Positions 37,417 to 46,272 of a stretch of DNA of 64,000 bases are shown here, one piece after another (positions within the stretch are counted from its first letter, which is position 1; the number at the start of each line of letters is the position of its first letter). The notes beneath the pieces are model-generated. The model was given only the letters and a program-made list of their open reading frames with translations. It had not been told where the DNA came from and searched no databases. The stretch is taken from assembly GCF_000425285.1 (NCBI RefSeq), contig NZ_AUDD01000004.1, positions 1 to 64,000 on the forward strand, in the 5' to 3' direction. A program made the translations under genes and the position numbers. The DNA comes from Acidipropionibacterium jensenii DSM 20535. GTDB taxonomy: Bacteria > Actinomycetota > Actinomycetes > Propionibacteriales > Propionibacteriaceae.

Positions 37417-38487
37417 ATGTCACGTCCAGTCCGGTTGCACTCGGTCCAGTCGCACCCAGTTCGCCCCACCCCCTCCCGTCCAGGTCGGGCACGGACTCAG
37501 CTGTCGGCGCTGGTCGGAGCACTCACCGTGGCGGCCCTGGCGCTCACCGGCTGCTCCTCGAGCACCACGGCGACAGCCCCCGCGACCACTCCCGCTGCCA
37601 GCACATCGGCCGGTGGATCCCCCCGTCCCTCCGGTTCAGCCACCGGATCGCCGTCGGTCACGACAGGTCCGCACGGAGTCGGAGCACCGGTGACAGATCC
37701 CTCCTGCGCCGCCCCGCCCTCGCAGTGGAAGACCTTCAGGGCACCCGACAAGGTGGTGGCTGACCTGCCGGAACTGGAGAGCGGTACCAACCACTCCAAA
37801 GTCGCCGACCGGTGGACCTATCCTGCCTCCGAGGTGCACCAGTGGATGACCAGGCCGGCCACCGCCCCCAAGGGTCGCAAGCTGGTCTTCCTCACCTTCG
37901 ACGACGGGCCTGACAAGACCGTCACGGCGCAGGAGCTGACGAATCTCGAGAAGGGCGGAGTGCCGGCCACCTTCTTCATGATCACTCCTCAGATGCAGGG
38001 GGTCCCCGTGGACCTGCTGCGACGGTCCCTGAGGGACGGCAACGGCCTGGGAGTGCACTCCTACAGCCACGACTACCGGTATCTGTTCAAGGGCGACGCC
38101 GCCCAGCGGGCCACCCACGTGGCCTGCGACTACGACTGGGCACTGGCTCAGGCCAGGGCGATTCTCGGGTCGGGATACGCCGAGTCCGGGTTCCGCTACC
38201 CGGGTGGCCACATGTCGTGGAGCCATCTGGGTCAGGCCGATGCGGAGCTGGCCCGTCGGGGTGTCGTTCCCATCGACTGGAACGCCATGAGCGGGGACGC
38301 CGATGCGCAGATGCCGACAACGGTCCCGGGCTATCTGGCGATGGTCAAGAAGTCCATTGCCGAGGCCGGGAACCCGCGGGTCGTCGTGCTGCTCAACCAT
38401 GACAACAAGGAGCGGACCGCCGAGGCGATGCCGAGCATCATCGCCTGGTTGAAGTCCCAGCACTACCAGTTCGGCATCATCAGCTGA
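37417..38487 (+). CDS. Polysaccharide deacetylase lipoprotein (NodB domain)
   Basis: 356 residues from the ATG with GGAAGG seven bases ahead. Signal peptide with lipobox L-T-G-C (Cys46), a Thr/Ser/Pro linker, then a carbohydrate esterase 4 domain: motif 1 T-F-D-D-G-P at 160-165, motif 2 H-S-Y-S-H, motif 3 F-R-Y-P-G-G-H. These residues bind the metal and catalyse N-deacetylation of chitin-like or peptidoglycan GlcNAc. Anchored outside the membrane, it could modify peptidoglycan or the local polysaccharide. Confidence 0.9.
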   Translation: MSRPVRLHSVQSHPVRPTPSRPGRARTQLSALVGALTVAALALTGCSSSTTATAPATTPAASTSAGGSPRPSGSATGSPSVTTGPHGVGAPVTDPSCAAPPSQWKTFRAPDKVVADLPELESGTNHSKVADRWTYPASEVHQWMTRPATAPKGRKLVFLTFDDGPDKTVTAQELTNLEKGGVPATFFMITPQMQGVPVDLLRRSLRDGNGLGVHSYSHDYRYLFKGDAAQRATHVACDYDWALAQARAILGSGYAESGFRYPGGHMSWSHLGQADAELARRGVVPIDWNAMSGDADAQMPTTVPGYLAMVKKSIAEAGNPRVVVLLNHDNKERTAEAMPSIIAWLKSQHYQFGIIS

Positions 38488-38543
38488 GACGGACTCGTTC
38501 CCCGGGGGGCGGTGTCGGGCCACCGGGGCAAAAGAGGAGACGG

Positions 38544-39225
38544 GTGGTGCACTCGCAACAGGGCCGTGAGCCCGTCGGAGCCCACGGGGCGGTGTCCCGG
38601 ATGGTGGCGGCCGTGGTGGCCGGCCTGGTCGTCGGAGGGCTGACCGGATGGCTCGGGGGCGGGCCTGGGGGCTGCTGTGGGGGCTCACGGCCCAGTCGGT
38701 CTGGTTCGCCGTGGCGAACTGGCTGGCGCTGTGGCCGATCGGGCCAGCAGGCACCAGGGAGCATGCCCGTCGCGAGGAGTTCCGGCCGGTGGCCGAGGAG
38801 ATCGTGATCGTGGCCCTCATCGTGGCCGGTGTCACAGCGACCCTTCTGCTGGGACGGGTCGGAGACCCGGTGGCAAGCGGGTCGCAGCGGCCGCGCTGAC
38901 CCTGGCCGTGGTCTTCATGCAGTGGTTCGGTCTGCACGCGATGTACGCGGCCCGGTACGCCTACGAGTACTACCGGACAGGACCGGACGGCACCCGCGAG
39001 TCCGGCGGGATCGACTTCAACCAGGACGACCCTCCGTCCTACCGCGACTTCTACTACTTCAGCTACAACTTGGGGATGACCTACCAGGTCTCCGACACCG
39101 CCGTGACGAACTCGCGGGTCTGGGCGGTGGTCCTGAGGCACTGCCTGCTGTCCTATCTCTTCGCCCTGGTCATCCTCGCCAGTGCGATCAATGTGGTCAC
39201 CGGGGTCTTCACCTCCGGGCTGTGA
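38544..39225 (+). pseudogene. DUF1345 membrane protein gene broken by two frameshifts
   Basis: Pieces of one DUF1345-type protein occur in three successive frames. Frame of 38601: [18 protein letters not shown]. From about 38655 the frame of 38648: [12 protein letters not shown] and [13 protein letters not shown]. From about 38875 the frame of 38677: [40 protein letters not shown] and the last helices. Each step fits one lost base in a G-rich run. Either the gene is dead or the assembly has two indel errors. Confidence 0.7.
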
Positions 39226-39497
39226 GGACGACTCAGGCCATCACGAGGTCCTGGACTCCCGGGATTCCTGCGCGGCCTGACATTCCGAACACCGTTCGGG
39301 ATCGCGTTTCCGGCAATCGTGCTTCGAGCATGATGCGGATCTCTGAGTTGTCCGCGCCCCCGGTCGCACTGGAGGGAGAGCATCACAAGAAGAATGCCAC
39401 CAGTCCAGCAGAAACACTTGTCCCCCGATGAGGGGATCGACGTGCGTTCGGGGGGCGCTCACGATGTCCTCAGGAACTCAACCCACAGGAGGACATT
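39226..39497. other. Intergenic region with weak inverted repeat, no gene seen
   Basis: CCGAAC-acc-GTTCGG at 39285-39299 resembles a LexA-type GAAC/GTTC pair but with three instead of four central bases; it may simply end the DUF1345 transcript. A CCCC/GGGG mini-hairpin lies near 39424. No c-di-AMP riboswitch pattern is recognisable although the next gene is a possible wall hydrolase. Confidence 0.3.
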
Positions 39498-40550
39498 GTG
39501 AGACAACTGCATTCTCATCGTTCGTCATCGGCAGTGATCATGCTGGTGAGCCTCGCCCTCGGACTGATCGGCTTTCAAGCCGTCGGCGCATCCCCGGCCA
39601 GGGCCGCCACCACCAACAACACCGTGATGACCACGACCCAGAGCATGTCGGCCGCGACGCTGAACTCTCGACAGGTCGGCACCTACGCGGCGGGAAGGCA
39701 TCTGAACCTCATCTGCTATGCCCACGGGCAGTCTGTGAAGGGTTACTTCAGCAGGTGGATCCCCGGAGGGTGGGACAGTCTGTGGTACCTGGTCGACGAC
39801 GGACACTGGGTGGCCGACGTCGACATCCAGACCTACTCACAGAACCCCGTCACCTCCGAGTGCCCCTCCGGGCCCGTGGGGGTACCGATGGTGACCACCC
39901 AGCGGATGGCCGGGCCGGGCCTCAACACTGGTCAGGCCGGGACCTATCAGCAGTACAGTGCCCTGGGGCTCGTCTGCTGGGCCAGAGGTCAGTCGGTGAA
40001 GGGATACTTCAGCAGGTACATCTCTGGTGGCTGGGACAGTCTGTGGTACCGGACCAGAGATGGCTACTGGGTCGCCGATGTCGATCTTCAGACCGGTAGT
40101 TCCGGCCAGGTCGGCCCTCAGTGCGGTCAACCCGGCACTCCCGCCTCCTCTTCGAGAGAACAGCGCGCCGTGTCCTGGGCTCTGAGTCAGGTCGGCTCTC
40201 AGCAGTACGACTTCCTGTGCGGGGCCTTCGTCGCCAATGCCTACGGAAAGAGCGCCCTCGGATACTCGAATGCGATCTCCTTCTACTCCGCCCTGCGCGG
40301 TGCCAATCAGATTCACGGCGGCACTGCCCCAGCGGGTGCTTTGGTGTTCTCTCGCAGTTCGACGGATCAGGGCAATGGTCACGTCGATATTGCTGTCGGT
40401 AACGGCACCTTTGTGAGTGGCGGGGTCTCTCGGTCCTATCGAGGGTTGAGAGGCGGTGGAAGCACCGTGCAGCTGATGCCGACGCTGAACCCATCCCACG
40501 GAGCCGTGTACCTCGGCTGGGCCTACGCCCCGACGTCCTGGCGCGGTTGA
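39498..40550 (+). CDS. Secreted protein: two SH3-like repeats + NlpC/P60- or CHAP-like peptidase domain
   Basis: 350 residues, GTG start with GGAGG ahead. Signal peptide to about residue 36 (A-R-A-A). Two repeats of ~78 residues follow (each with T-T-x-x-M, G-Q-S-V-K-G-Y-F-S-R, G-G-W-D-S-L-W-Y and W-V-A-D-V-D), resembling bacterial SH3 wall-binding units. After a Ser-rich linker, residues ~215-345 look like a papain-fold amidase: Cys241 in F-L-C-G-A-F-V-A-N-A and His295 in N-G-H-V-D-I-A-V-G. A peptidoglycan hydrolase is the best reading. Its G+C content is somewhat lower than that of its neighbours, which may mean recent acquisition. A strong terminator follows. Confidence 0.75.
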   Translation: MRQLHSHRSSSAVIMLVSLALGLIGFQAVGASPARAATTNNTVMTTTQSMSAATLNSRQVGTYAAGRHLNLICYAHGQSVKGYFSRWIPGGWDSLWYLVDDGHWVADVDIQTYSQNPVTSECPSGPVGVPMVTTQRMAGPGLNTGQAGTYQQYSALGLVCWARGQSVKGYFSRYISGGWDSLWYRTRDGYWVADVDLQTGSSGQVGPQCGQPGTPASSSREQRAVSWALSQVGSQQYDFLCGAFVANAYGKSALGYSNAISFYSALRGANQIHGGTAPAGALVFSRSSTDQGNGHVDIAVGNGTFVSGGVSRSYRGLRGGGSTVQLMPTLNPSHGAVYLGWAYAPTSWRG

Positions 40551-40592
40551 TGACCCCCCAGGGGTCTGACCGGTAGGTCGTGACCAGCACAA

Positions 40593-40633
40593 CCGGGCAG
40601 GTGACCGGTCCGCAGGACCGGTCACCTGCCCGG
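40593..40633. terminator. Perfect 19-bp hairpin after the secreted peptidase gene
   Basis: Arms 40593-40611 and 40615-40633 are exact complements with a 3-base loop. No T-run. The remaining ~200 bases before thrS hold a GCGGGTACCCGC palindrome near 40756 but no T-box signature. Confidence 0.8.
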
Positions 40634-40829
40634 ACGGCCCCATCGTCGGGGATGACGTGCGCACCGATGCCAGCCGTGTCATCGCTGTCGGGGGATGACC
40701 CAATGAGCATCCTTCTGGTGGTTTCGGGCATGATAGACAAGGTCGGTCCGGGCCGCGGGTACCCGCGGGCCCGCCGATGTCACATTCCACCCGGCCCTGT
40801 CCGGGCGCGTCGAGAGAGAGAACGTCATC

Positions 40830-42896
40830 GTGTCCTTCACCATCACCGTTCAGCGATCCGGAGATTCCGAGGAGCGACAGGTGGACACTACGACGACCGG
40901 CCTCGACCTGTTCGGATCTGATCGTTCCGTCGTCGCGATGAGGGTCGACGGCGAGCTCGAGGACCTTCAGCGCCCGATCAGCCAGGACGCCACCGTCGAG
41001 GCGGTGGAGGCCACCAGTCCCGACGGCCTCAACATCATCCGTCACTCGGCCACCCACGTGATGGCCCAGGCCGTCCAGCAGGTCTTCCCCGAGGTCAACC
41101 TGGGGATCGGCCCCTTCATCACCGACGGCTTCTACTACGACTTCGGAAACATCGATCCCGTGACCCCCGAGCTGCTCAAGGATCTCGAGAAGCGGATGAA
41201 GAAGATCGTCAAGGAGAACCAGCGGTTCGTGCGGCGTCCGGTGACCGAGGAGGAGGCCCGCCGCGAGCTCGCCGACCAGCCGTACAAGCTGGAACTGGTC
41301 GACTCCAAGGGCGGCCACGAGGCCGAGGGCGCCTCGGTGGAGGTCGGCGGCTCCGAGCTGACGATCTACGACAACGTGCGGCGCGACGGCGAGACCGCCT
41401 GGAAGGACCTGTGCCGCGGACCCCATGTGCCCTCCACCAAGTACCTGGGCAACGGGTTCGCGCTCACGAAGTCCTCGGCGGCCTACTGGAAGGGCGACCA
41501 GGCCAACGATCAGCTGCAGCGGGTCTACGGCACCGCCTGGGCCTCCAAGGACGATCTGGTGGCCTACCAGACCCAGATGGCCGAGGCGGCCCGCCGCGAT
41601 CACCGCAAGCTGGGTGCCGAGCTGGACCTGTTCAGCTTCCCCGAGGAGATCGGGCCCGGGCTGGCGGTGTTCCACCCCAAGGGAGGGATGCTGCGCCACA
41701 TCATCGAGGACTTCATCATCTCCGAGCACCTCAAGCGCGGATTCGACATCGTCTACACCCCTGAGATCACCAAGGGCGGCGTCTTCCACACCTCGGGTCA
41801 CCTGCCCCACTACGCCGAGACGATGTTCCCCCCGATGAACGTCGATGAGGAGCGCGACGACCAGGGCAACATCACCCGCGCCGGCCAGGAGTACTACCTC
41901 AAGGCGATGAACTGCCCGATGCAGAACCTCATCTACAAGTCCCGGGGTCGCTCCTACCGGGATCTGCCGATCAAACTGTTCGAGATGGGCCACGACTACC
42001 GCTACGAGAAGTCCGGGGTGGTCCAGGGGCTGACCCGGATGCGCGGGTTCACCCAGGACGACTCGCACATCTACTGCACCCCCGAGCAGGCTCCCGAGGT
42101 CATCAAGAACCTTCTCGGGTTCTTCGACGAGGTGCTCTCGGCCTTCGGACTGGGGGAGTTCTACCTCGAGCTGTCGACCCGTGACGCCGAGGGCAAGAAC
42201 CAGGACAAGTTCATCGGCTCGAACGAGGACTGGGCCGAGGCCACCCGGATCCTGCAGGAGGTCTGCGAGTCCAGCGGACTGGACCTGGTGCCCGACCCGG
42301 GCGGCGCGGCGTTCTACGGCCCGAAGGTCTCGGTCCAGGCCAAGGACGCCATCGGACGCACCTGGCAGATGTCGACGGTCCAGTACGACTTCAACCAGCC
42401 GGAGCGGTTCAAGCTGGAGTACACCGCTCCCGACGGCAGCCGCCGGCGTCCGGTGATGATCCACTCCGCCAAGCTCGGCTCCGTCGAGCGGTTCATCGGA
42501 GTCCTCACCGAGCACTACGCGGGAGCCTTCCCGGTGTGGTTGTCGCCGGTCCAGGTCCACGCCGTCCCGGTCGCCGAGGAGTTCGACTCCTACCTGGACG
42601 GACTGGCCGCCCGGCTGCGCGCCGCCGAGCTGCGTGTGGAGATCGACAAGTCCACCGACCGGTTCGGCAAGAAGATCCGCAACGCCACCCAGACCCGGTC
42701 GCCGTTCATCGTGATCGCCGGCGGCGAGGACGTCGCGGCGTGGGCGGTCTCCTTCCGCTTCCGCGACGGCTCGCAGCTCAACGGGGTCCCGATGGACCGG
42801 GCGGTCGCCATCATCGACGGCTGGGCCAGGGCCAGGCGCAACGACGACCCGACCGCCGGCAACGCGGAGTCGGTGCTCGGCCAGTCCGAGGCCTGA
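40830..42896 (+). CDS. thrS: Threonyl-tRNA synthetase
   Basis: 688 residues, GTG start. Order: TGS domain (1-65), the editing/second additional domain ([11 protein letters not shown], the H-x3-H site), class II core with motif 1 near [11 protein letters not shown], zinc Cys in K-A-M-N-C-P-M-Q, motif 2 [19 protein letters not shown], motif 3 G-S-V-E-R-F-I-G, and the anticodon domain. It charges tRNA-Thr and clears Ser-tRNA-Thr. First gene of a run leading into the phosphatidylinositol-mannoside genes, an order conserved in actinobacteria. Confidence 0.98.
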   Translation: MSFTITVQRSGDSEERQVDTTTTGLDLFGSDRSVVAMRVDGELEDLQRPISQDATVEAVEATSPDGLNIIRHSATHVMAQAVQQVFPEVNLGIGPFITDGFYYDFGNIDPVTPELLKDLEKRMKKIVKENQRFVRRPVTEEEARRELADQPYKLELVDSKGGHEAEGASVEVGGSELTIYDNVRRDGETAWKDLCRGPHVPSTKYLGNGFALTKSSAAYWKGDQANDQLQRVYGTAWASKDDLVAYQTQMAEAARRDHRKLGAELDLFSFPEEIGPGLAVFHPKGGMLRHIIEDFIISEHLKRGFDIVYTPEITKGGVFHTSGHLPHYAETMFPPMNVDEERDDQGNITRAGQEYYLKAMNCPMQNLIYKSRGRSYRDLPIKLFEMGHDYRYEKSGVVQGLTRMRGFTQDDSHIYCTPEQAPEVIKNLLGFFDEVLSAFGLGEFYLELSTRDAEGKNQDKFIGSNEDWAEATRILQEVCESSGLDLVPDPGGAAFYGPKVSVQAKDAIGRTWQMSTVQYDFNQPERFKLEYTAPDGSRRRPVMIHSAKLGSVERFIGVLTEHYAGAFPVWLSPVQVHAVPVAEEFDSYLDGLAARLRAAELRVEIDKSTDRFGKKIRNATQTRSPFIVIAGGEDVAAWAVSFRFRDGSQLNGVPMDRAVAIIDGWARARRNDDPTAGNAESVLGQSEA

Positions 42897-42899
42897 GGA

Positions 42900-43475
42900 A
42901 TGGCGGCAGACCACGACGCCGACCAGGTCCGGATCGAGTTCGACGACGACGAGGTCGGTGTGCCCGATCCCTTCCGTCGGCTGTGGACACCCCACCGGAT
43001 GGCCTACATCGGCGGGCAGGACAAGCCGGCCAGCGCCCGGGCCGGCCAGGATTGTCCGTTCTGCCGGGCCCCGTCGCACCGTGACGAGGAGTCCCTCATC
43101 GTCCACCGCGGCGAGTTCTGCTATGTCGTGATGAATCTGTACCCGTACTCGCCCGGACACCTGCTGGTGTGCCCCTACCGCCACGTCGCAGGGTATGTGG
43201 ATGCCACTGCCGAGGAGACCCGCGAGATGGCCGAGCTCAGCCAGTCGGCGATCCGCGTGCTCACCGCCACCTCCCACCCGCAGGGATTCAACCTGGGGAT
43301 GAACCAGGGGGCGCCCGGTGGCGCCGGGGTGGCCGCCCACCTGCACCAGCACGTCGTCCCGCGGTGGATCGGGGACACGAACTTCCTGCCCATCATCGGT
43401 GGCACTCGGGCGGTGCCCCAGCTGCTGGGGGACGGGCGGGCGCTGCTCGCCGAGGCCTGGGAGACCCATGCTTGA
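42900..43475 (+). CDS. HIT-family hydrolase (Ap4A phosphorylase/hydrolase-like)
   Basis: 191 residues; the histidine triad H-L-H-Q-H is at 147-151, followed by V-V-P-R-W. C-P-F-C at ~56-59 with a downstream His suggests a zinc site found in this subgroup. In actinobacteria this gene always follows thrS; the family acts on nucleotide phosphates such as Ap4A or ADP-ribose-type substrates. It overlaps the lipid gene by eight bases. Confidence 0.9.
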   Translation: MAADHDADQVRIEFDDDEVGVPDPFRRLWTPHRMAYIGGQDKPASARAGQDCPFCRAPSHRDEESLIVHRGEFCYVVMNLYPYSPGHLLVCPYRHVAGYVDATAEETREMAELSQSAIRVLTATSHPQGFNLGMNQGAPGGAGVAAHLHQHVVPRWIGDTNFLPIIGGTRAVPQLLGDGRALLAEAWETHA

Positions 43476-44091
43476 GCACTTCAGAGCCAGCTGGCAGAAG
43501 GTCATGCACCCGATCGGGGCGCTGCTGATCCGCCTTGGCGTCACCCCGGACATGGTCACCTGGGCGGGAACCATCGGGGCCATCGCGATGGCCCTGGTCT
43601 TCTTCCCTCTGGGCATGCTGTGGCAGGGCTCCCTGCTGGTCGCCCTGTTCATCTTCTCCGACTCCCTGGACGGGAACATGGCCCGCCAGATGGGTCGGCA
43701 CTCCCAGTGGGGGTCCTTCCTGGACTCCTCCCTGGACAGGCTCGCCGACGGCGCGATCTTCGCCGGACTGGTGCTGTACTACACCGGCCCGGGCGACTCC
43801 AGGCTGTGGGCCGGGGCCGGACTGGTGGCGCTCATCCTCGGCCAGGTGACCTCCTATGTGAGGGCGAAGGCCGAGTCCCTGGGAAAGACGGCGTCGATGG
43901 GTCTGGCCACCCGTTCCGACCGACTCCTGGTGACCCTGTTGGGGGCCGAGCTCACCGGTCTGGCGAGTGTCGGCGTCCTTCCTCACTGGTTCACCTGGGC
44001 ACTGCCTGTCGGGCTGTGCTACCTCAGTCTGGCAGGAGCCGTGACGGTCGGACAGCGGATGGCCGCGGTGCGCCGACAGGTCACCTCGTGA
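43468..44091 (+). CDS. pgsA: Phosphatidylinositol phosphate synthase
   Basis: 207 residues from the ATG overlapping the HIT gene. Six membrane helices with the CDP-alcohol phosphotransferase signature: D65, D68-G69-x2-A72-R73, G82, D86, D90. It joins inositol phosphate to CDP-diacylglycerol, the first step of phosphatidylinositol and PIM synthesis in actinobacteria. The assignment to the inositol-phosphate type rather than glycerol-phosphate type comes from the neighbours (PIM acyltransferase and PimA-like mannosyltransferase). Confidence 0.92.
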   Translation: MLEHFRASWQKVMHPIGALLIRLGVTPDMVTWAGTIGAIAMALVFFPLGMLWQGSLLVALFIFSDSLDGNMARQMGRHSQWGSFLDSSLDRLADGAIFAGLVLYYTGPGDSRLWAGAGLVALILGQVTSYVRAKAESLGKTASMGLATRSDRLLVTLLGAELTGLASVGVLPHWFTWALPVGLCYLSLAGAVTVGQRMAAVRRQVTS

Positions 44092-45047
44092 CCCCTGGCC
44101 ATCGATCCGACTCCGGCCGCGGCCGGCTGTCGGCCGCCACGCTGGGCCTGGCCGGCCATCTCCCCGACTCTGTCTGGCGTCCCGGGGCCCAACTCGCCGG
44201 GTCGGTGCTGGCCCGGTTCCCCACTGCCGGGGTGCAGCGGTGGCGGGGCAATGCGCAGACCATGACAGGGCAGCGCCCGTCTCCCGCCCAGACCCGCCGC
44301 GCGGTCGTGTCGTGGATGCGCACCACCGTCACCTCCATGCAGCTGCCCCGCTGGTCGGGGGAGCGCATCGATGCCACGGTCGACCATGATCCGGCCCAGC
44401 TGCAGGCGCTGCGCAGGGCCTGTCGGGACCGGGGCGCGCTGGTGGCCCTGCCTCACATGGGATCCTGGGACCTGGCCGGAGCCTGGGTGGCCCGGCGCGG
44501 CATGCCGGTGACCACCGTCGCCGAGCACCTTCCCGAGGCCGAGTTCCGGCTGTTCGTGCGAACCAGGGAGCGTCTGGGAATGCGGGTCCTCGGCTACCGC
44601 GAGCCAGGAACGGTGCGCCATCTGGTCGAGGACCTGTCTGGCCACCGGCTGGTCTGCCTGGTCGCCGACCGCGACCTGTCGGGTGGCGGTGCCCCGGTTC
44701 ACTGGGCGACCGCCGACGGCCCGGTCCCCGGTTCGATGCCCCCCGGGCCCGCCCACCTGGCGGTGCTCACCGGCGCCGCACTGATCGGTGCGGCGTGCAG
44801 CTACCGGGGCCCCGACCGGATGCACATCGAGCTCTCACCGATCCTGGAACCAGCCGCCGGAGAGACCAGCAGGCAGCGGGTCAGCCAGCTCACCGAACGG
44901 CTGGCAGAGTGGTTCAGCGCCCAGATTCGCGACCAGGTGTGCGACTGGCACATGTTCCAACCCTTCTTCCCAGACCCTGTGATCCCAGGCCCTGTGATCC
45001 CAGACAATAGGGCCATGCATCCGGACTCGGCCGGGACCGGCCAGTGA
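44088..45047 (+). CDS. Phosphatidylinositol mannoside acyltransferase
   Basis: 319 residues from a GTG overlapping pgsA (GTGA). It belongs to the LpxL/HtrB-like acyltransferase group: H-M-G-S-W-D gives the H-x4-D motif (His123, Asp128), with V-A-D-R-D-L and G-P-A-H-L-A-V-L-T-G later. The actinobacterial enzyme adds a fatty acid to the mannose of PIM. The C-terminal end contains a 15-base tandem repeat (44973-45002) coding P-V-I-P-[DG]-P-V-I-P, probably a recent slippage product outside the fold. It overlaps the next gene (GTGA). Confidence 0.9.
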   Translation: MTPGHRSDSGRGRLSAATLGLAGHLPDSVWRPGAQLAGSVLARFPTAGVQRWRGNAQTMTGQRPSPAQTRRAVVSWMRTTVTSMQLPRWSGERIDATVDHDPAQLQALRRACRDRGALVALPHMGSWDLAGAWVARRGMPVTTVAEHLPEAEFRLFVRTRERLGMRVLGYREPGTVRHLVEDLSGHRLVCLVADRDLSGGGAPVHWATADGPVPGSMPPGPAHLAVLTGAALIGAACSYRGPDRMHIELSPILEPAAGETSRQRVSQLTERLAEWFSAQIRDQVCDWHMFQPFFPDPVIPGPVIPDNRAMHPDSAGTGQ

Positions 45048-46201
45048 CAAGGGCCGACGACTGGCTCAGCATCGGACTGGTCTGCCCCTACTCCTTCACC
45101 CGGCCCGGAGGGGTCCAGAACCATGTCCTCGGGCTGGCGCGCTGGCTGCGCCGACGCGGACATGTCGTGGCCCTGCTCGGCCCGGGTCATCCCGACCGCC
45201 GGACCCTGCGGAGCCTGGGACTGCCTCCGGAGTGCTTCACCAGCACGGGCCGCAGCGTGCCCGTCCCGGCCAACGGATCGGTCGCCCGCCTGAACTTCGG
45301 GGCGGCATCGGCTGTCCGGGTGAGGTCGTGGATGAGCGACCACTGCTTCGACGTCATCCACCTCCACGAGCCACTCACCCCGTCCAGCTCGCTGCTGGCC
45401 CTCTGGAACGCAGACCGGCCGCTGGTCGCCACGTTCCACTGCTGCTTCGAGGACTCCAGTTTCGCCGACTCGACACTGCTGCGGGTGGCACGAAGGCTGG
45501 CCCCCTCCTCGTTGGCCCGCATCGACGAGGCGGTCGCCGTCTCGCAGGCGGCGGCCGAGGCGGCGCGACGCGCCTGGCGGGTGGACCCGGTCATCATCGG
45601 CAACGGGGTGGACACCGCCGAACTGTCGACGGTGTGGACCGCCCCGGCCCCCTGGCGCGGCGGGGAGCATCCCAGGGTGTGCTTCCTGGGCCGCTTCGAG
45701 GAGCCCCGCAAGGGCTTCTCCGCCTTCCGCAGGGCGGTGCACCGGGTGCGTCTGAGCCATCCCGATGTGGACGCCGTGGTCATCGGGCCGGGCGCGGTGC
45801 CCGGCGACACCGACGGCCTGCGGTTCCTGGGCCCGCTGTCCGATGCCGATCGCGACCGGGTGCTGGGATCCTGCGATGTCTACGTCGCCCCCAACAGCGG
45901 GGGGGAGTCCTTCGGGATCGTGCTGGTGGAGGCCCTGGCCGCCGGGGCGAGAGTGGTGGCCAGCGATCTGCCCGGGTTCCGGGAGGTCCTCACCGACGAT
46001 CGCGGACTGGTGGGATGGCTGGTTCCTCCCGCCGATGCCGCTGCTCTGAGCCGGGCCATCAACCAGGCCCTCGGCAGTGGGGACAGCGGTCTGGCGGCAC
46101 GAGGTCTGAGACGCGCCCGGCAGTTCGACTGGGAGTCGGTCGGTCCCCAGCTCGAGGACCAGTACCGGGCGGCCATCTCGTCGCGGCGCAACCGTCGGTG
46201 A
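45044..46201 (+). CDS. pimA: PimA-like GDP-mannose:phosphatidylinositol mannosyltransferase
   Basis: 385 residues, GT4. N-terminal P-G-G-V-Q-N-H-V-L-G-L-A-R-W-L binds acceptor and donor, with H-L-H-E-P and F-H-C-C-F-E; C-terminal V-C-F-L-G-R-F-E-E-P-R-K-G, Y-V-A-P-N-S-G-G-E-S-F-G-I-V-L-V-E-A (E-x7-E). It transfers the first mannose from GDP-mannose to phosphatidylinositol on the cytoplasmic face. Translationally coupled to the acyltransferase. Confidence 0.9.
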   Translation: MTRADDWLSIGLVCPYSFTRPGGVQNHVLGLARWLRRRGHVVALLGPGHPDRRTLRSLGLPPECFTSTGRSVPVPANGSVARLNFGAASAVRVRSWMSDHCFDVIHLHEPLTPSSSLLALWNADRPLVATFHCCFEDSSFADSTLLRVARRLAPSSLARIDEAVAVSQAAAEAARRAWRVDPVIIGNGVDTAELSTVWTAPAPWRGGEHPRVCFLGRFEEPRKGFSAFRRAVHRVRLSHPDVDAVVIGPGAVPGDTDGLRFLGPLSDADRDRVLGSCDVYVAPNSGGESFGIVLVEALAAGARVVASDLPGFREVLTDDRGLVGWLVPPADAAALSRAINQALGSGDSGLAARGLRRARQFDWESVGPQLEDQYRAAISSRRNRR

Positions 46202-46211
46202 CTCCGCTCAC

Positions 46212-46217
46212 TATTCT
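46212..46217 (+). promoter_or_regulatory. -10 element driving an upstream ORF before the DUF881 gene
   Basis: TATTCT, seven bases before a GTG at 46225. Confidence 0.45.
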
Positions 46218-46224
46218 GGGACAC

Positions 46225-46272
46225 GTGGCGAGACCGATCGAGACATCCGGGCCGGTCGGGCGGCGACCATGA
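46225..46272 (+). CDS. Putative 15-codon leaderless upstream ORF coupled to DUF881 gene
   Basis: GTG at 46225 opens V-A-R-P-I-E-T-S-G-P-V-G-R-R-P and ends with a TGA that overlaps the ATG of the next gene (ATGA at 46269-46272). No ribosome site precedes the DUF881 ATG, so ribosomes ending the short ORF may be its only source. Prediction from layout. Confidence 0.35.
   Translation: MARPIETSGPVGRRP

Noticed and set aside
39285-39299. LexA/SOS box
   Set aside because: GAAC and GTTC are separated by three bases rather than the four of the actinobacterial consensus, and the neighbouring genes are not SOS genes.
39241-39462. Small Cys-rich minus-strand ORF in the gap before the secreted peptidase
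   Set aside because: No ribosome site, no membrane or domain pattern, and low coding bias.
40634-40829. Possible T-box or amino-acid riboswitch before thrS
   Set aside because: No TGGnACCGCG box or specifier stem could be found, only a short GC palindrome.
39837-43679. 1280-codon minus-strand open frame opposite thrS and its neighbours
   Set aside because: High-GC antisense artefact; it spans several real genes on the other strand and shows no domain.
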